DNA from: Takakia lepidozioides
Taxonomy: Eukaryota > Streptophyta > Takakiopsida > Takakiales > Takakiaceae
NCBI GenBank assembly: GCA_030704615.1
Contig: CM060731.1
Span: forward strand, 13,828,001-13,892,000
DNA: 64,000 bases
Direction: 5' to 3'
Part shown: positions 31,577 to 42,299 of the stretch, piece after piece
Layout of the letters: each line of letters opens with the position of its first letter
How positions within the stretch are numbered: the first letter of the stretch is position 1
The notes under the pieces: model-generated
Database searches by the model: none
What the model was told of the DNA's origin: nothing
The model's input: the letters and a program-made list of their open reading frames with translations, nothing else
Position numbers and translations under genes: made by a program

Positions 31577-32090
31577 ACATCACGTTGATGTATTGAAGGG
31601 TGTAGATGTGGTCAAATGGTACACACTTAGTGAATACTTTTTGACCACATCTACACCCATAACAAACCCTGTCACACCCATAACAACTCGTTGTGAAGAA
31701 CATCGCGTTGATGTATTGAAGGGTGTAGATGTGGTCAAATGGTACACACTTAGTGAATACTTTTTGACCACATCTACACCCATAACAAACCCTGTCACAC
31801 CCATAACAACTCGTTGTGAAGAACATCGCGTTGATGTATTGAAGGGTGTAGATGTGGTCAAATGGTACACACTTAGTGAATACTTTTTGACCACATCTAC
31901 ACCCATAACAAACCCATTCACACCCATAACAACTCGTTGTGAAGAACATCGCGTTGATGTATTGAAGGGTGTAGATGTGGTCAAATGGTACACACTTAGT
32001 GAATACTTTTTGACCACATCTACACCCATAACAAAACCTGTCACACCCATAACAACTCGTTGTGAAGAACATCCCGTTGATGTTGTTAGG
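31577..32090. repeat. 123-bp tandem repeat, four copies plus a partial fifth, each with a hairpin
   Basis: The word GTTGATGTATTGAAGGGTG starts at 31584, 31707, 31830 and 31953, and GTTGATG again at 32076, an exact 123-bp period. Units are nearly identical. In each, GGGTGTAGATGTGGTCAAA (31598 in unit 1) pairs perfectly with TTTGACCACATCTACACCC (31640). The array ends in a further inverted copy of its own ACCTGTCACACCCATAACAAC segment at 32082-32110. As 123 is a multiple of three, long open frames arise on both strands; these are not independent evidence of coding. Confidence 0.9.
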
Positions 32091-32110
32091 GGTGTGACAG
32101 GGTTTGTTAT

Positions 32111-32948
32111 GGGTGTGACAGGGACAACGACGGGTGGGAGCAGGGACAGGGTTTGTATTCAAAAAGTATTCCATATGGATGGTACTTGCAGTCATATTTG
32201 AAAGTAGGACGACCAAATTCAAGAGATACAGGAAAGGTCCACGCTCAAATTTCAAGGACATCAAGAATTTTTAGGGCGTATACCTAGCTTATTAGGCCTA
32301 ATAATTAATAAAAATGGAATATTTTTGGGCAGATTCGTTTTTATTATTTAGGCACCTCATCTAGGTAATTTCCAAACATTAGGCATGTATTACAGTTGAC
32401 CCTGGATAAATGTTACTTGCTTTTTTGTTATGTCACCCTTAATGTTATAAACTCTTTGCTATGTAAAAATTTACACTTGGAAATGGCATGACTAGAGCAT
32501 TATTTGATATGTGTTATGAAAATATGGCTCAGATTCAGATTCATATGAGATAGGTGATGAGACTTATGAAGATGTAGTTGCATCAATGCAGGGCCTTTTG
32601 GAAGTTGTGTGGACATGAAAATTTAAATTGTAGGTATTTTTGCCATTTTTTTGGACTTTAAATCATACAATTTAGGCGTTGTTTCCACATATTTGGACAT
32701 TTTGGTATTTTTTCACAATTTTCGAGCAATTAGGCACTTCTCATGAATATTTTCCGCACATTTTCCAAGAATGTTCTAAATTTAATTAGGCTCATTTTGA
32801 ATTAATTATTGCCCAATAAGCTAGGTAAGTACTGTAGGTGCAAACTGCAAGCGGGCCACCAGTAATTGCTCATGCGCCCTTTGCACTTTTTCATTAACTT
32901 GGCACGTGTCGGCGGTGCAAAATGGACGTTTTTCCACGCAGGTGCAAA
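32111..32948. other. AT-rich intergenic sequence
   Basis: Repeated words around TTTAGGC and TTTGGACATTTT, low complexity. No gene recognised. Confidence 0.5.
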
Positions 32949-32949
32949 A

Positions 32950-33395
32950 CCTATTATAAGGTAGAGGCCATTATAAGGTAGAGACTAGAGACCATACCTA
33001 TTATAAGGTAGAGGCCATACCTATTATAAGGTAGAGACTAGAGACCATACCTATTATAAGGTAGAGGCCATACCTATTATAAGGTAGAGACTAGAGACCA
33101 TACCTATTATAAGGTAGAGGCCATACCTATTATAAGGTAGAGACTAGAGACCATACCTATTATAAGGTAGAGGCCATACCTATTATAAGGTAGAGACTAG
33201 AGACCATACCTATTATAAGGTAGAGGCCATACCTATTATAAGGTAGAGACTAGAGACCATACCCATTATAAGGTAGAGGCCATACCTATTATAAGGTAGA
33301 GACTAGAGACCATACCTATTATAAGGTAGAGACTAGAGACCATACCTATTATAAGGTAGAGGCCATACCTATTATAAGGTAGAGACTAGAGACAA
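32950..33395 (+). repeat. 53-bp composite tandem array just upstream of SDHAF2
   Basis: Alternating 23-bp (CCTATTATAAGGTAGAGGCC + ATA) and 30-bp (the same start followed by ACTAGAGACCATA) units give a 53-bp higher-order period repeated about eight times, with one 30-30 doublet near 33300. Copies are almost identical, so the array is young. It ends about 75 bp before the SDHAF2 start codon and so lies in its promoter or 5' leader. Confidence 0.9.
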
Positions 33396-33471
33396 TACAC
33401 AAGACTTTAGTTGAGACTTGTCCAGGGCGGTAGTACAAGAGATTTGTGGAGGGAGAGCCTTGTGTGCAACT

Positions 33472-34763
33472 ATGTATCGGTCTTCAGGATGGGTCCCCAG
33501 AGGAAATTGGAGGAACAAGCTCCACCTTTGGACTTCCGGTCCAAGGGTTGAGCTTATTCCTCTACTTCCTCTTGGGACCCACACCGGGGAGAGAGGAGGT
33601 GCGACAGTGTCCAGTAATGAGGAGCATGCTGCTGAGGAATCAAGGCGGCGAAATCTCAATAAGTGCGCAACTTTTGCAAGCAATGATGTGTCGTTTATTG
33701 TTGAGCTGCCCTGCTCTTTTGTAATCAATCTGTAGACAGCTGAAGTAATTTGGAAGCCTTCACAGTTTTGTCTGCAGCTTTCCTGCCAAAGCTGCCAAGT
33801 TCATATGGCTATGTTGATTCACATACTGATCAGATGCATATTCGAAGCATGAAGTGCTCCTAGTTATCTATAAAATACAAGGAGGAAACAGGAACATACT
33901 AATGGGGTCACTCACATTGACAAATGATGTCGGATCATCTTTTTTCTCAAGCTGAACTACTACTCTTCTCAGGGTCTCTACAATGTAACACTCAATAGTT
34001 TGATCCAAACATGTGGGTGGAAGTGCCATCAAATTAAAGATCTGAGTATGTATTTAAGCTTCTTTTTGTGACTCCAGGATTCTGTATAGGAGCCGGCAGC
34101 GTGGTTATCTGGAACTGGACTTGCTGCTGGGTAAATGGGCTGAAGATAATGCTGGGAAGCTGGATGAGACATGGCTAGAAGAACTTGTTGTAGTGCTTGA
34201 CGAGGTTAGAGTTCTTCTTTCCAATCTTACCCCCCAGCTCTGTATTTTACTTGCTGTTGAGGTGTTGCCTGCTCCTGTCAAGTCATTATGTTGTTCAGCC
34301 AATCTTACCTCTGCAGAAGGTGATTTGACTTGTAAATCACCAGCAGACAGCTTTGTGCCCTAAACTGGATTGCTTCATGTGAAAGCAGGAAAACCCGGAT
34401 CTGTGGAAATGGCTAACTGGGCAAGCACCAGCTCCTCCTGACCTAGCAACAAACTCTGTGAGTATCTATGAACACCTTGTTATTTGGTCTAAAAAATTTG
34501 AATGCATGAAGCGACTAGGTTCAGTGTGTGGCTTCTCTCTATGTTTGCAAAGCAGATGTCAGGTCTATGACCATCTGCAGAACTTACTCTTGTGGCTTAC
34601 TCTTGCCAGTCGGCGATGACAGGTTTTTAGCGCAATACAGAAGAAAATATCAGAGAATCTGCTTGCATATGCTCCTCCGGAGACAAGGGCGCAGCCAGGG
34701 CAGCCGTGGGTGCGTGGGGATGACAACCGCAAGAGTGGCGGCCCCCAGAGTGGGAATCAGTAG
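33472..34763 (+). CDS. SDHAF2: Succinate dehydrogenase assembly factor 2 (SDH flavinator), 4 exons
   Basis: Exons 33472-33662, 34078-34204, 34389-34457 and 34623-34763 (TAG) join in phase to 175 codons. All introns are GT-AG. The product helps attach FAD to the flavoprotein subunit of complex II in the mitochondrial matrix. The first about 45 residues are Arg/Trp/Gly-rich and fit a mitochondrial presequence. The core shows ESRRRNLNKILYRSRQRG, then YLELDLLLGKWAED (the family's RGxxExD signature), ENPDLWKWLTG, VFSAIQKKI, and APPETRAQPGQPWVRG near the end. Plant homologues have GWDD after WVR; here one Trp codon is missing (GDD). The start at 33472 is the only ATG in frame after the upstream repeat array. 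The family assignment is secure; function of this copy is inferred. Confidence 0.9.
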
Positions 34764-34859
34764 TGGTGCTTGATGAAAGCAGATTATTTAGCATTGTTTA
34801 AATAAGAAGCTCAGGCAAATTCCATTTTGCTTACATTCTTCCCAAGACAATGAAAAGCA

Positions 34860-35575
34860 GACAGAAGGGGCATTCCATGTAGTCATATTGTCAAACACTT
34901 GACGTGCATCCTTTATGCTCCCGCATTTGGCATACATGTCAGCAAGGGCAGTCTCCATAATCGTATCTGACTGAATTCTAGCTTTGACAATGACAGCATG
35001 GATCTCTTTTGCCTTTCTCCAGGGCTCCTAGGCTGGGCACGCATTGAGAACAGAAATGAAGGTTACCTTGTCAGGCGTCACCCCTTCCTGCATCATTTGC
35101 CCATAGATATCCAAAGCCTCCCTACCACACCCACACTTGGCATATGCTGATATCAATAGCGTCCAAGTAAGCAAATTCCGTTCAGGCATTTCGTCAAAGA
35201 CTTTGCGTGCATCCACCATACTCCCACACTTGGCGTACATGTTGACAAGGGTGTTGAGTAGAAAGATATTTGGCTTGAATCCACTTAGGATAATGTGGAC
35301 ATGCACCTGCGTTCCCTCTGCTAAATCTTTCATCTTGATACAGTCCTGCAAAACACTGAGATAAGTCTGGGAGTCTGCCCTAATGGCCTGTTGGTACCAA
35401 TGTGAAGTGCCTCATTCACTTGCCCTGCTTTACTTGATGTCCTCAAAGCCCCACGACTGCCAAAATTCGTGGAGAGTCCCTCTCTTGGCCCTCTTTCGAA
35501 AACAGTGGTGATGGTGGGCCAGTCTGATATCCAACAACCAACTGTGCCTGATTCAGCCCTGCAATCCTGCATGAC
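34860..35575 (-). pseudogene. DYW-type PPR pseudogene, N-terminal part
   Basis: On the minus strand this matches the start of PPR genes A and B: FERGPREG, then KAGQVNEALHI, then KDLAEGTQVHVHIILSGFKP and [20 protein letters not shown] (35351-35028), and a further repeat with ALADMYAKCGSIKDARQVF down to about 34870. The frame is shifted around 35360 and one base is missing near 35040 where the intact genes read [12 protein letters not shown]. Only the first two PPR modules remain; no E or DYW part follows. It lies tail-to-tail with SDHAF2. Confidence 0.8.
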
Positions 35576-35599
35576 ACACCTCTTACTTACCACTCACAC

Positions 35600-36690
35600 A
35601 CTGCACCTCAAAATTCTTAGCTACTACGAAGAAATATTTCCTTGCCATATGTCAGCAGGGTTTTACAACTGCTCCCCTTACTTCCTTTTAGGAGCTCCAG
35701 GCCAAAACCAAAATCAAGGATTTGAGGGGGGTCAACTTAAACAGATGGAATGGGTACTGTGCTCGACCATGTATCATGGCAGATAGCTCTTATTTCACCC
35801 AAGGAGGGTTCAACCTTCCATCAATCCAAAGGGCCTCCTTCATGTGCTTATTTTCCGAAGTCTGGTGAACCTGGACTTCTCCACTAAAGACACTAATGGG
35901 CAGCTCAGCAAGCTGTAACCACCACAGCCTCATATAGCCTATATACGGTAATCCTCCACAACATGGGAACAACCTACTGATTGCGACACTAAGACCGAAT
36001 TTCTCATCAAGCTAAGCTACTGGAGCTCACAGAATGTTATCATGCCAACTTCAATCACAAACCAGGCTTGAGAACTCCCGAATGAAGATAGCCTAACCTT
36101 GTCAAGCCTGTTGTCCCACCACTGTGATGGATCCGAGGAAAAATTCTGCCACGAGATTTCTATGCTTATTGTTTTACCTGCATTCAACAACTGCAAGTAC
36201 ATGAACAATTTTCCAGCTTCTCATTTCCCAGGCTCTTTTTGGAATGATAGTGCTTCGAAAGAGATTTTTAGTAGCTCCTAATTGAACTGTGTCTTTGTTG
36301 AGAAATGCTGGTGTAGGCTTTCTCTCAAATTAATCTCACCCCCACCACCACCTCTCTCTCTCACACACACAAGCAATCACAGCCACATGGGTCAAATTGG
36401 GATCTACAACGTAAAAGCTGGAATCAAACTGGTATTTGCTAGCATGATGTCTGTACCTGCCCTTCCTGAAAACCCCAATTCGCTAAGATTTCGTTGAGAA
36501 ATATGGCATGTGCAGGGTAGATTTCCCATAGCCACAGAACGGCCTCCGGTAGAGATTACATCCCACTGGGACAACGCCTCAACGAGTTTTCCATCGTCAG
36601 AAATCGCAGGTAATGCTCATTTCTCTCCCTTCCCTGCTCCATCCCTCAACACTATGCAGTTCTTCAGAGGACTGCAGCGCAGATGGACCT
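35600..36690. other. Intergenic, nothing recognised
   Basis: No supported gene; a short CT/CA microsatellite at 36340-36370. Confidence 0.45.
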
Positions 36691-36699
36691 TCCCATTAG

Positions 36700-37150
36700 C
36701 CTATAAAAAACAGCAAACAGAAACATGGGATTCCAGAATGATATCTGGTGCAATTCCAGCTTCCACTATGTCAGCATGGACCTCTGTACCTTTTTCCAGG
36801 GCTCCTAGGCTGGCACAAGCATTGAGAACAGAAATGAATGTAATACTGTTGGGTGTCACACCTTCCCATACATCTGGCAAGCCGCCCTACCACAGCCATG
36901 CTCACCATATCCTGCAATTATCGCACTCCATGAGACCACATTTCATTGAGCCATGTTGTCAAACACTTGTTGGGCATCCTTTAAGCTCCCGCACTTGGCA
37001 TACATGTTGACGAGCGCAGTCTCCAGAATGGTATCCGGCAATATACCAGCTTCGATAATGTCAGCATGGACCTCTGTGCCATTTTCCAGGGAACCTCGGC
37101 TGGCGCACGCATAGAGAATGCAAATGAATGTGACCCTGTTGCGCGCCACC
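36700..37150 (-). pseudogene. DYW-type PPR relic, internal modules
   Basis: Minus-strand frame 37149-36943 reads NRVTFICILYACASRGSLEN, then TEVHADIIEAG and [18 protein letters not shown], most like module 3 of PPR gene A. It ends in a stop after DNMAQ, and weaker PPR-like text ([20 protein letters not shown]) continues to about 36720. It lacks both ends and is upstream of, and separate from, the pseudogene at 34860. Confidence 0.75.
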
Positions 37151-37514
37151 CCTTCCTTGTTGGAGTATAATTGCTGGGCAGCTCACACAGCGCAAGTTGA
37201 TGTTTCATAGTGTGAAGGGATATCTCGAAAACCGCAACTAATTATCTCTACCAAGCTAAGTCACGCTACTGGAGTGAGCCCCTCCAAAGGTATCATCGAT
37301 TTCCTTTTGTTCCTCACAAAACTGGACACAAGGCTACAGCACCGTGCAAACAATGTCTTACGACTACATTCTCTGTGTATCTGTCAGACCATGGGCAGCA
37401 TAGGCTGCCCATCAGAGGGCTTCCTCCATGAAAATACGTTCGGAGCTTCAAAGACAGTTCGAGAACTTTTTTTCCAGGTTTTCAGGGCAGTCCGGGCAGT
37501 CTTCCAAAACATTG

Positions 37515-37620
37515 GCGACGATGACGTGGCGAAGATGACCTGGCTATGATGACGTAGCGACGATGACCTGGCTATGGTGACGTAGAGACGATGACCTGGC
37601 TACGATGACGTGGCACTATG
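37515..37620 (+). repeat. Short tandem array, about 33-bp units
   Basis: Three copies of GACGATGACCTGGCTA followed by TG/CGATGACGTAG or close variants. Nothing else in 37210-37700 is supported. Confidence 0.7.
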
Positions 37621-37865
37621 GTACCCTATTCCTGCTCTACGCTAAATCAGTCATCGCTAGAATTTAATAGTGAAACCGAGTTAAGAGGGGGGTGGGGAGG
37701 ATTTGACTCACTTGAGCTTCTCGGAGGTAATGCTCCTCCTCCTCTCGCTCATTTGGTTTTTTGTTGTTGAAGTTTCAAAAATCCCTTCCTTTCCTGGTGC
37801 TCTCATCAGTTTGAGAGCTGCAAATAGAGTCGTGTACACAGAGAGAACAGCTTACAGGGTTAGGT

Positions 37866-38190
37866 ATGGAGGCTTTGAAACAGGCTCTTCTTGCAAGACA
37901 TGCTGTAATTAGGAACCACTCTTCAGATTTCTTTTCCTGGGTACTCTCATGAGAGAGACGCCCTCTTCAAATCCATCAAGGGAATTGTGCCTGAACCTCT
38001 GTTTACCAACTTTGAAAGTCTCAAGGCTGAGCCAAAAGCCCAAGCCCTTTTGGGGCCTAGTTATTGGGCAAACCACACACAGCAGATTGATGCTTGTGTG
38101 AAGGGATTTCTAGAGGATATCTGGAAAACTCGGATTAATAATCTGTTCCAAGGGAATGAAGCTACTGAGCCCTACGGTCCATCGCCATAA
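37866..38190 (+). other. Unrecognised frame, possible gene fragment
   Basis: From ATG 37867 the frame reads MEALKQALLARHAVIRNH, meets a TGA about 30 codons later, and then continues in frame to 38188 with natural-looking protein (ERDALFKSIKGIVPEPLF, ACVKGFLEDIWKTRINNLF). The stop could be spliced out only by an unusually short intron. No domain recognised. Probably a decayed gene or an exon. Confidence 0.35.
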
Positions 38191-38741
38191 TATGGTTGAG
38201 GGATACATAAAAGTTGACTGTCGTTAGAGAAAGGGCCTTGAGAGTTATGATTGTCCTTAACCTCATACGAATTCTCTTTATGGGCGCCTTTCATATGTGA
38301 GTGCGCTTAGTATTCACGGAAGAGGCAGCCTGGGAAGAGGCTCTGATTTGCGCTATCTTGTGTTGGCATCATGTCTCCCTGGCTTAGCCTGAAGCAGACC
38401 TGTTCAAGAGACTTCATCAGGCTGGTAAGTCCAAGGGATTTCTGCCTCTTCAGAACCAATCTTCCCTCTCTCCTTGCAGCGTGGCCCGCCTTGCTTCCAT
38501 GGTAGACGTTGACCCCATTACGCACTGGAGCTGCTCGGGCATTTCGAATTCTCAGGAGGCAGAAATTCCTGGGGCAGGATTCAGGAGCTTTCCGCTGTAC
38601 CTACTGCACCTTCGCACTAGCATTTCGTGTTTTCGTTCACATGCTTTGTTCGTCCTTCCTTCGTCGTCCGGTCCCATTCATTCGGTCGTCGATCGTTCGT
38701 CAGTTCCGTTGGCAAGTCTCCCCTCCTTCTCAGCTTTGGTG

Positions 38742-39614
38742 ATGGCGTCGCCCTCGAAGGCAGCAGTAGTGGGCAGCTCATCCTCAACGGAAAGGCCAGA
38801 AGCGGCGCCTGCTGGCTTTCAGAAACTCTCTGCCTCTTTTTGCGCCGCTCAGTATGCCGCCTCTCTCAAATGTGAGGGGACTTTTAATGGGCGTCTCCTC
38901 ATTTCCAGATTGAAATCCAGTACATTGTTACTGGTCTAAGTTCTGATAACATCTGATTGAAAGGATTTGCATTGCGTCTGGATTACTTTTTATTTCGATG
39001 ATTTCCTTGCTGCTATCATCTGTTGTATTGATCCTTTTGGAAATGCGATGGTGTGGTAGGCTTGGATGATGCAAACTATGACAAGAGCAAATGCCAGGAG
39101 CACTTTGATGCGTACAAGGAGTGCAAAAAGCGCGAGGTGAGCACCGATGCACGTAACGAAATCGTCGCTGGAGTAGTCTCACTATCTGAGTGCAATTTGG
39201 ACCAAGGTTTTGATATAATATCAGTGGTGGCTGGTTAGGGTTTTGTAAGACTTGGGCAACCAAGAAGATACCATAGTTAGAGACTTCCCTCTCTGGTACT
39301 GGTTGGCCCAATCCCAAACTGTAACCAACAATCCTCTTGGTTATGGGTTCCTTGAAGATCGACCCCCTTCTTGCATTTCCATGGGGGGAATTCATAAACC
39401 ATTGAAATTACCAATGAACAGATAGACACTATGGATAGCAATCCTCCTGCACTTGATCTTACGGCAAATGGCAGGATCCATATTGCAATTGCCACTCTGA
39501 CTTCTCAGACGATAACCATTGCATTTGTTTGGCATCTCTCTGTGGAATGTTGTGTTGTAATTGCAGAGAGAGCTGCGTCTGGAGGCCAACCGCAAATCAA
39601 AGCGTTTCTTCTGA
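38742..39614 (+). CDS. COX23: COX23-like twin CX9C mitochondrial protein, 3 exons
   Basis: Exons 38742-38871, 39060-39136 and 39567-39614 join in phase to 84 codons with GT-AG introns. The product has two CX9C motifs, CAAQYAASLKC and CQEHFDAYKEC, the helical-hairpin fold oxidised by Mia40 in the intermembrane space. The spacer LDDANYDKSK and the basic tail KKRERELRLEANRKSKRFF match the COX23/CHCHD7 group, which helps assemble cytochrome c oxidase (complex IV). The N-terminal 30 residues are Ala/Ser-rich and unstructured. No exon is longer than 130 bp, which makes the gene easy to miss. Other small CX9C families (COX17, COX19) differ in spacer and tail; I prefer COX23 but the exact orthology is inferred. 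Confidence 0.85.
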
Positions 39615-39639
39615 AGGTCTCAATTGGAAACGATTAGGA

Positions 39640-41925
39640 AATTCTCCCCAGTTGCATTTGTGTAAGTGCCACTCTCACCAACACTCTTCCTGAGGATAAC
39701 TACTGCATCAAATTAACTTGGGTTTTAACTGGTGATTTGTTTGGAGGGGTTCACCAATCACCATCCTCCAAACTTGCTCACCTTGCATATGGGTTGAAAC
39801 AGAAATATTAGTAGATCAAGCAATTTCTAAACAGTGTCAGACTCCCACTGTACATTCTATATTTTAGGATCAAGCTGTGAGATGCAGTTGTGATTTGTGG
39901 CACTTGTTCTGGTTTATCATGTTGCAGATGTACCTTGCTCAGGCCCAACACAGGTTCTAGCCTGGATTAATTGATTGGGTGAAATGCCACATACGAATGG
40001 ATTCTATGCAGTGTTTCTCCAATTGTGGGGACAGGCCTCCATATATTTTAGGTCAAATAGCTGTAAGCAAGTTTAGAACCACATGGTTCGTATTTTCTCA
40101 AACAAAAGCCTTGTGTGATGATTTGACTGCAGGATTTTCCCTCTCCTGCCTTATTTCTTTCTCCCTTTCAATTATAATGGTACCAATTGAGTTGAAAACC
40201 ATGTGGTATTTTGGCTTTGCAACGAAAGTGACCAATGGTCCGAGGGGATAGCAAGTTCCACACTAAGTTTACAGCGCCAGTACGCCATCTAAGAATCCCA
40301 TCACTACGAAATGGTTGATCGTAGAGTAAAACGGGGCTGTTTCAAGGCCCAGAGCATTAAACTCAAAGAGCTCTGTAGGGTATCATAAACCAATCAGTGC
40401 TCAACCCTTGCAATAGCCCTTCAAAGGTCCCTGGTTGTAACTTTGTCATGTGAATTGAGCTTCATGACAGTTGATCAAATGGGTAATCTCACTAAACAGG
40501 GAGCATATATCCCTCTGATCCACAACAAACAATTCTACATTTGGAAGTTTTCCATCGAAGACTGAAATATTCAAAAGGAAATTAGAGATTCTACTAAGTA
40601 CAATATGGAGGCCCGGAGGCATGTGGGCTCCGAACTTCCTCTACACAGAGCAGAAGAATTTGTGTCCATTTGGGTCGAGTAAGTTTAAGTTACAGCGTGG
40701 TGATGCAAGTGTGCGTTGCTAGACTCCTTTTCAGCATGGTGAAGGGCTTTAATCGCTAGAAGAACGTTATTCAGAATCATTCTTAAGAAACCTTTCTGAA
40801 GTCTGAACTTGAATGAAACTTAAAGACGAACCAGAAAGATGAAATAGCAAGGATATCTTATCTCATGGGTTGCCGAGGTAGCCTGTGCTCGGTTCTAGGT
40901 AACCTAAGCTTTTTCCTGGGTAACCTATGCTTTTCTGTATTCTGTAGCAGGGAATGCCGCATCAGTTGAGGGGGAAAGGTTCACGGAGTCGATGAGAGAA
41001 TTCTGCGCATTTTGAACCATCGTGAGGGTTATGAGCATATTCTCTTGCGTGTCCAATTTCACATTCAGAGATGTGAATGGTGAAATTTCACAGCGGTGCT
41101 GATGCTCTCGCGGTGATGAGATTTGGAAGTACTGTCTTGAGATAGATGCTTTAATTAAGAGACATTGTCCTTCAATCAAAGTTTCGTGACATTAGTGTCT
41201 GTACTGAGTTCGGTGAATAGCATGGGGGCTCATTGCCAACGGAAATTTGCTGCAAGCTCCAAAAGATGCAAGCCTGTTGAGCTCACTCCGTTAATTATCT
41301 CCATTATTACCACATCTTGCTGGGGTCGCTCTGGAGCAGTGAAGCCCCACAATTGCCAGTACTTCCAGATACAATGAGGGAGGGGACTCCACGGAGGAAA
41401 CAAGCAGGAAAGAAACTTCAAGAACGTCCACAGAAAGCCCAGTGAGCTTATTGAGCATTAAACCAGGTCAAAATTAGACATCAATATACTATTCCGAGAG
41501 AGAGAGAGAGCGAGCTTGAGTTTGTGGAAAGCTTAAACTAACATTCATCGGGCAATTAGGAATTGGCACCGATCTACATTCTAGTGGTGGTTGCATGCAG
41601 GCCAAGCTATGAGCACAGATTGGCTTTGGGGCTAGAATTTATATTGGATCCTTCATTGTGGGGGGACAATAGGTCTAGTAAGGTGAGGCTATCTATGTTC
41701 TGTATTCAATCATACAATAAGATTGATTGTTGTCTGCTATGATGAAAATTTTGACAAGGGTTTCAGTTGCTTTTCATAATGAAAATGAATCTTTGTCTGT
41801 CACATCTGTGACAGCAACTTGTTCAAACTCGTGAGTCTGGTTAAAATAGATGCTTGTGGAGCTTAGCCTGGTGAATAGAGGGCTATTCTGTAAGATATGG
41901 CTGTTCGGCTAACACCAGTGCTTTT
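39640..41925. other. Intergenic, nothing recognised
   Basis: Several short unsupported frames only. A (GA)n run sits at 41500-41515. No RNA gene or clear repeat found by eye. Confidence 0.45.
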
Positions 41926-41929
41926 CACA

Positions 41930-42299
41930 GAAAAGTCCGAGATCACCAGACTTCAGACATATGCTAATAAAGGAACCCTTTTGGATGGAAAGTTGGTCCA
42001 CCCCGCCTTGGGTGAAAGCAGATCTAGCTGTCCTTAAACAAGGTCAAGCACAATCTGGTGATGGGTCTACTGTCGAGGGAGCTCCAATCCAAGAATACCA
42101 CAGGTACTGTAGTACAGGGTTTGAACTCAAATAGGTACAGTTTGTTCTCAAATCTGAATGTCTGGTTTTGTGATTCCGTTAGTATATAGGAAAATGCATG
42201 TACTCATGAACCAATATTGCTTTGAAGTATCTATAAATTTTCGGATTTACTATTTGAGTTGACATTTAATGTTTGTAGCTAAGAGTTTAGTCATGCAGG
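41930..42299 (+). repeat. Upstream block shared with PPR gene B
   Basis: Diverged but collinear with 54495-54856: GAGATCACCAGACTTCAGAC versus GAGATCACAGACTACAACAT, CCAAGAATACCACAGGTA versus CCAGAATACAACAGGTAT, TTTCAACTCAAATAG-like word, and TAG..TCATGCAG directly before the start codons. The duplication therefore included about 360 bp of 5' flank. Confidence 0.6.

Noticed and set aside
31089-32264. 391-codon minus frame and 237-codon plus frame across the tandem array
   Set aside because: The 123-bp period is a multiple of three, so any stop-free unit gives long frames on both strands. No domain outside the repeats.
32950-33395. CRISPR-like alternating repeats
   Set aside because: The 23/30-bp units are contiguous variants of one word with no unique spacers, in a plant genome.
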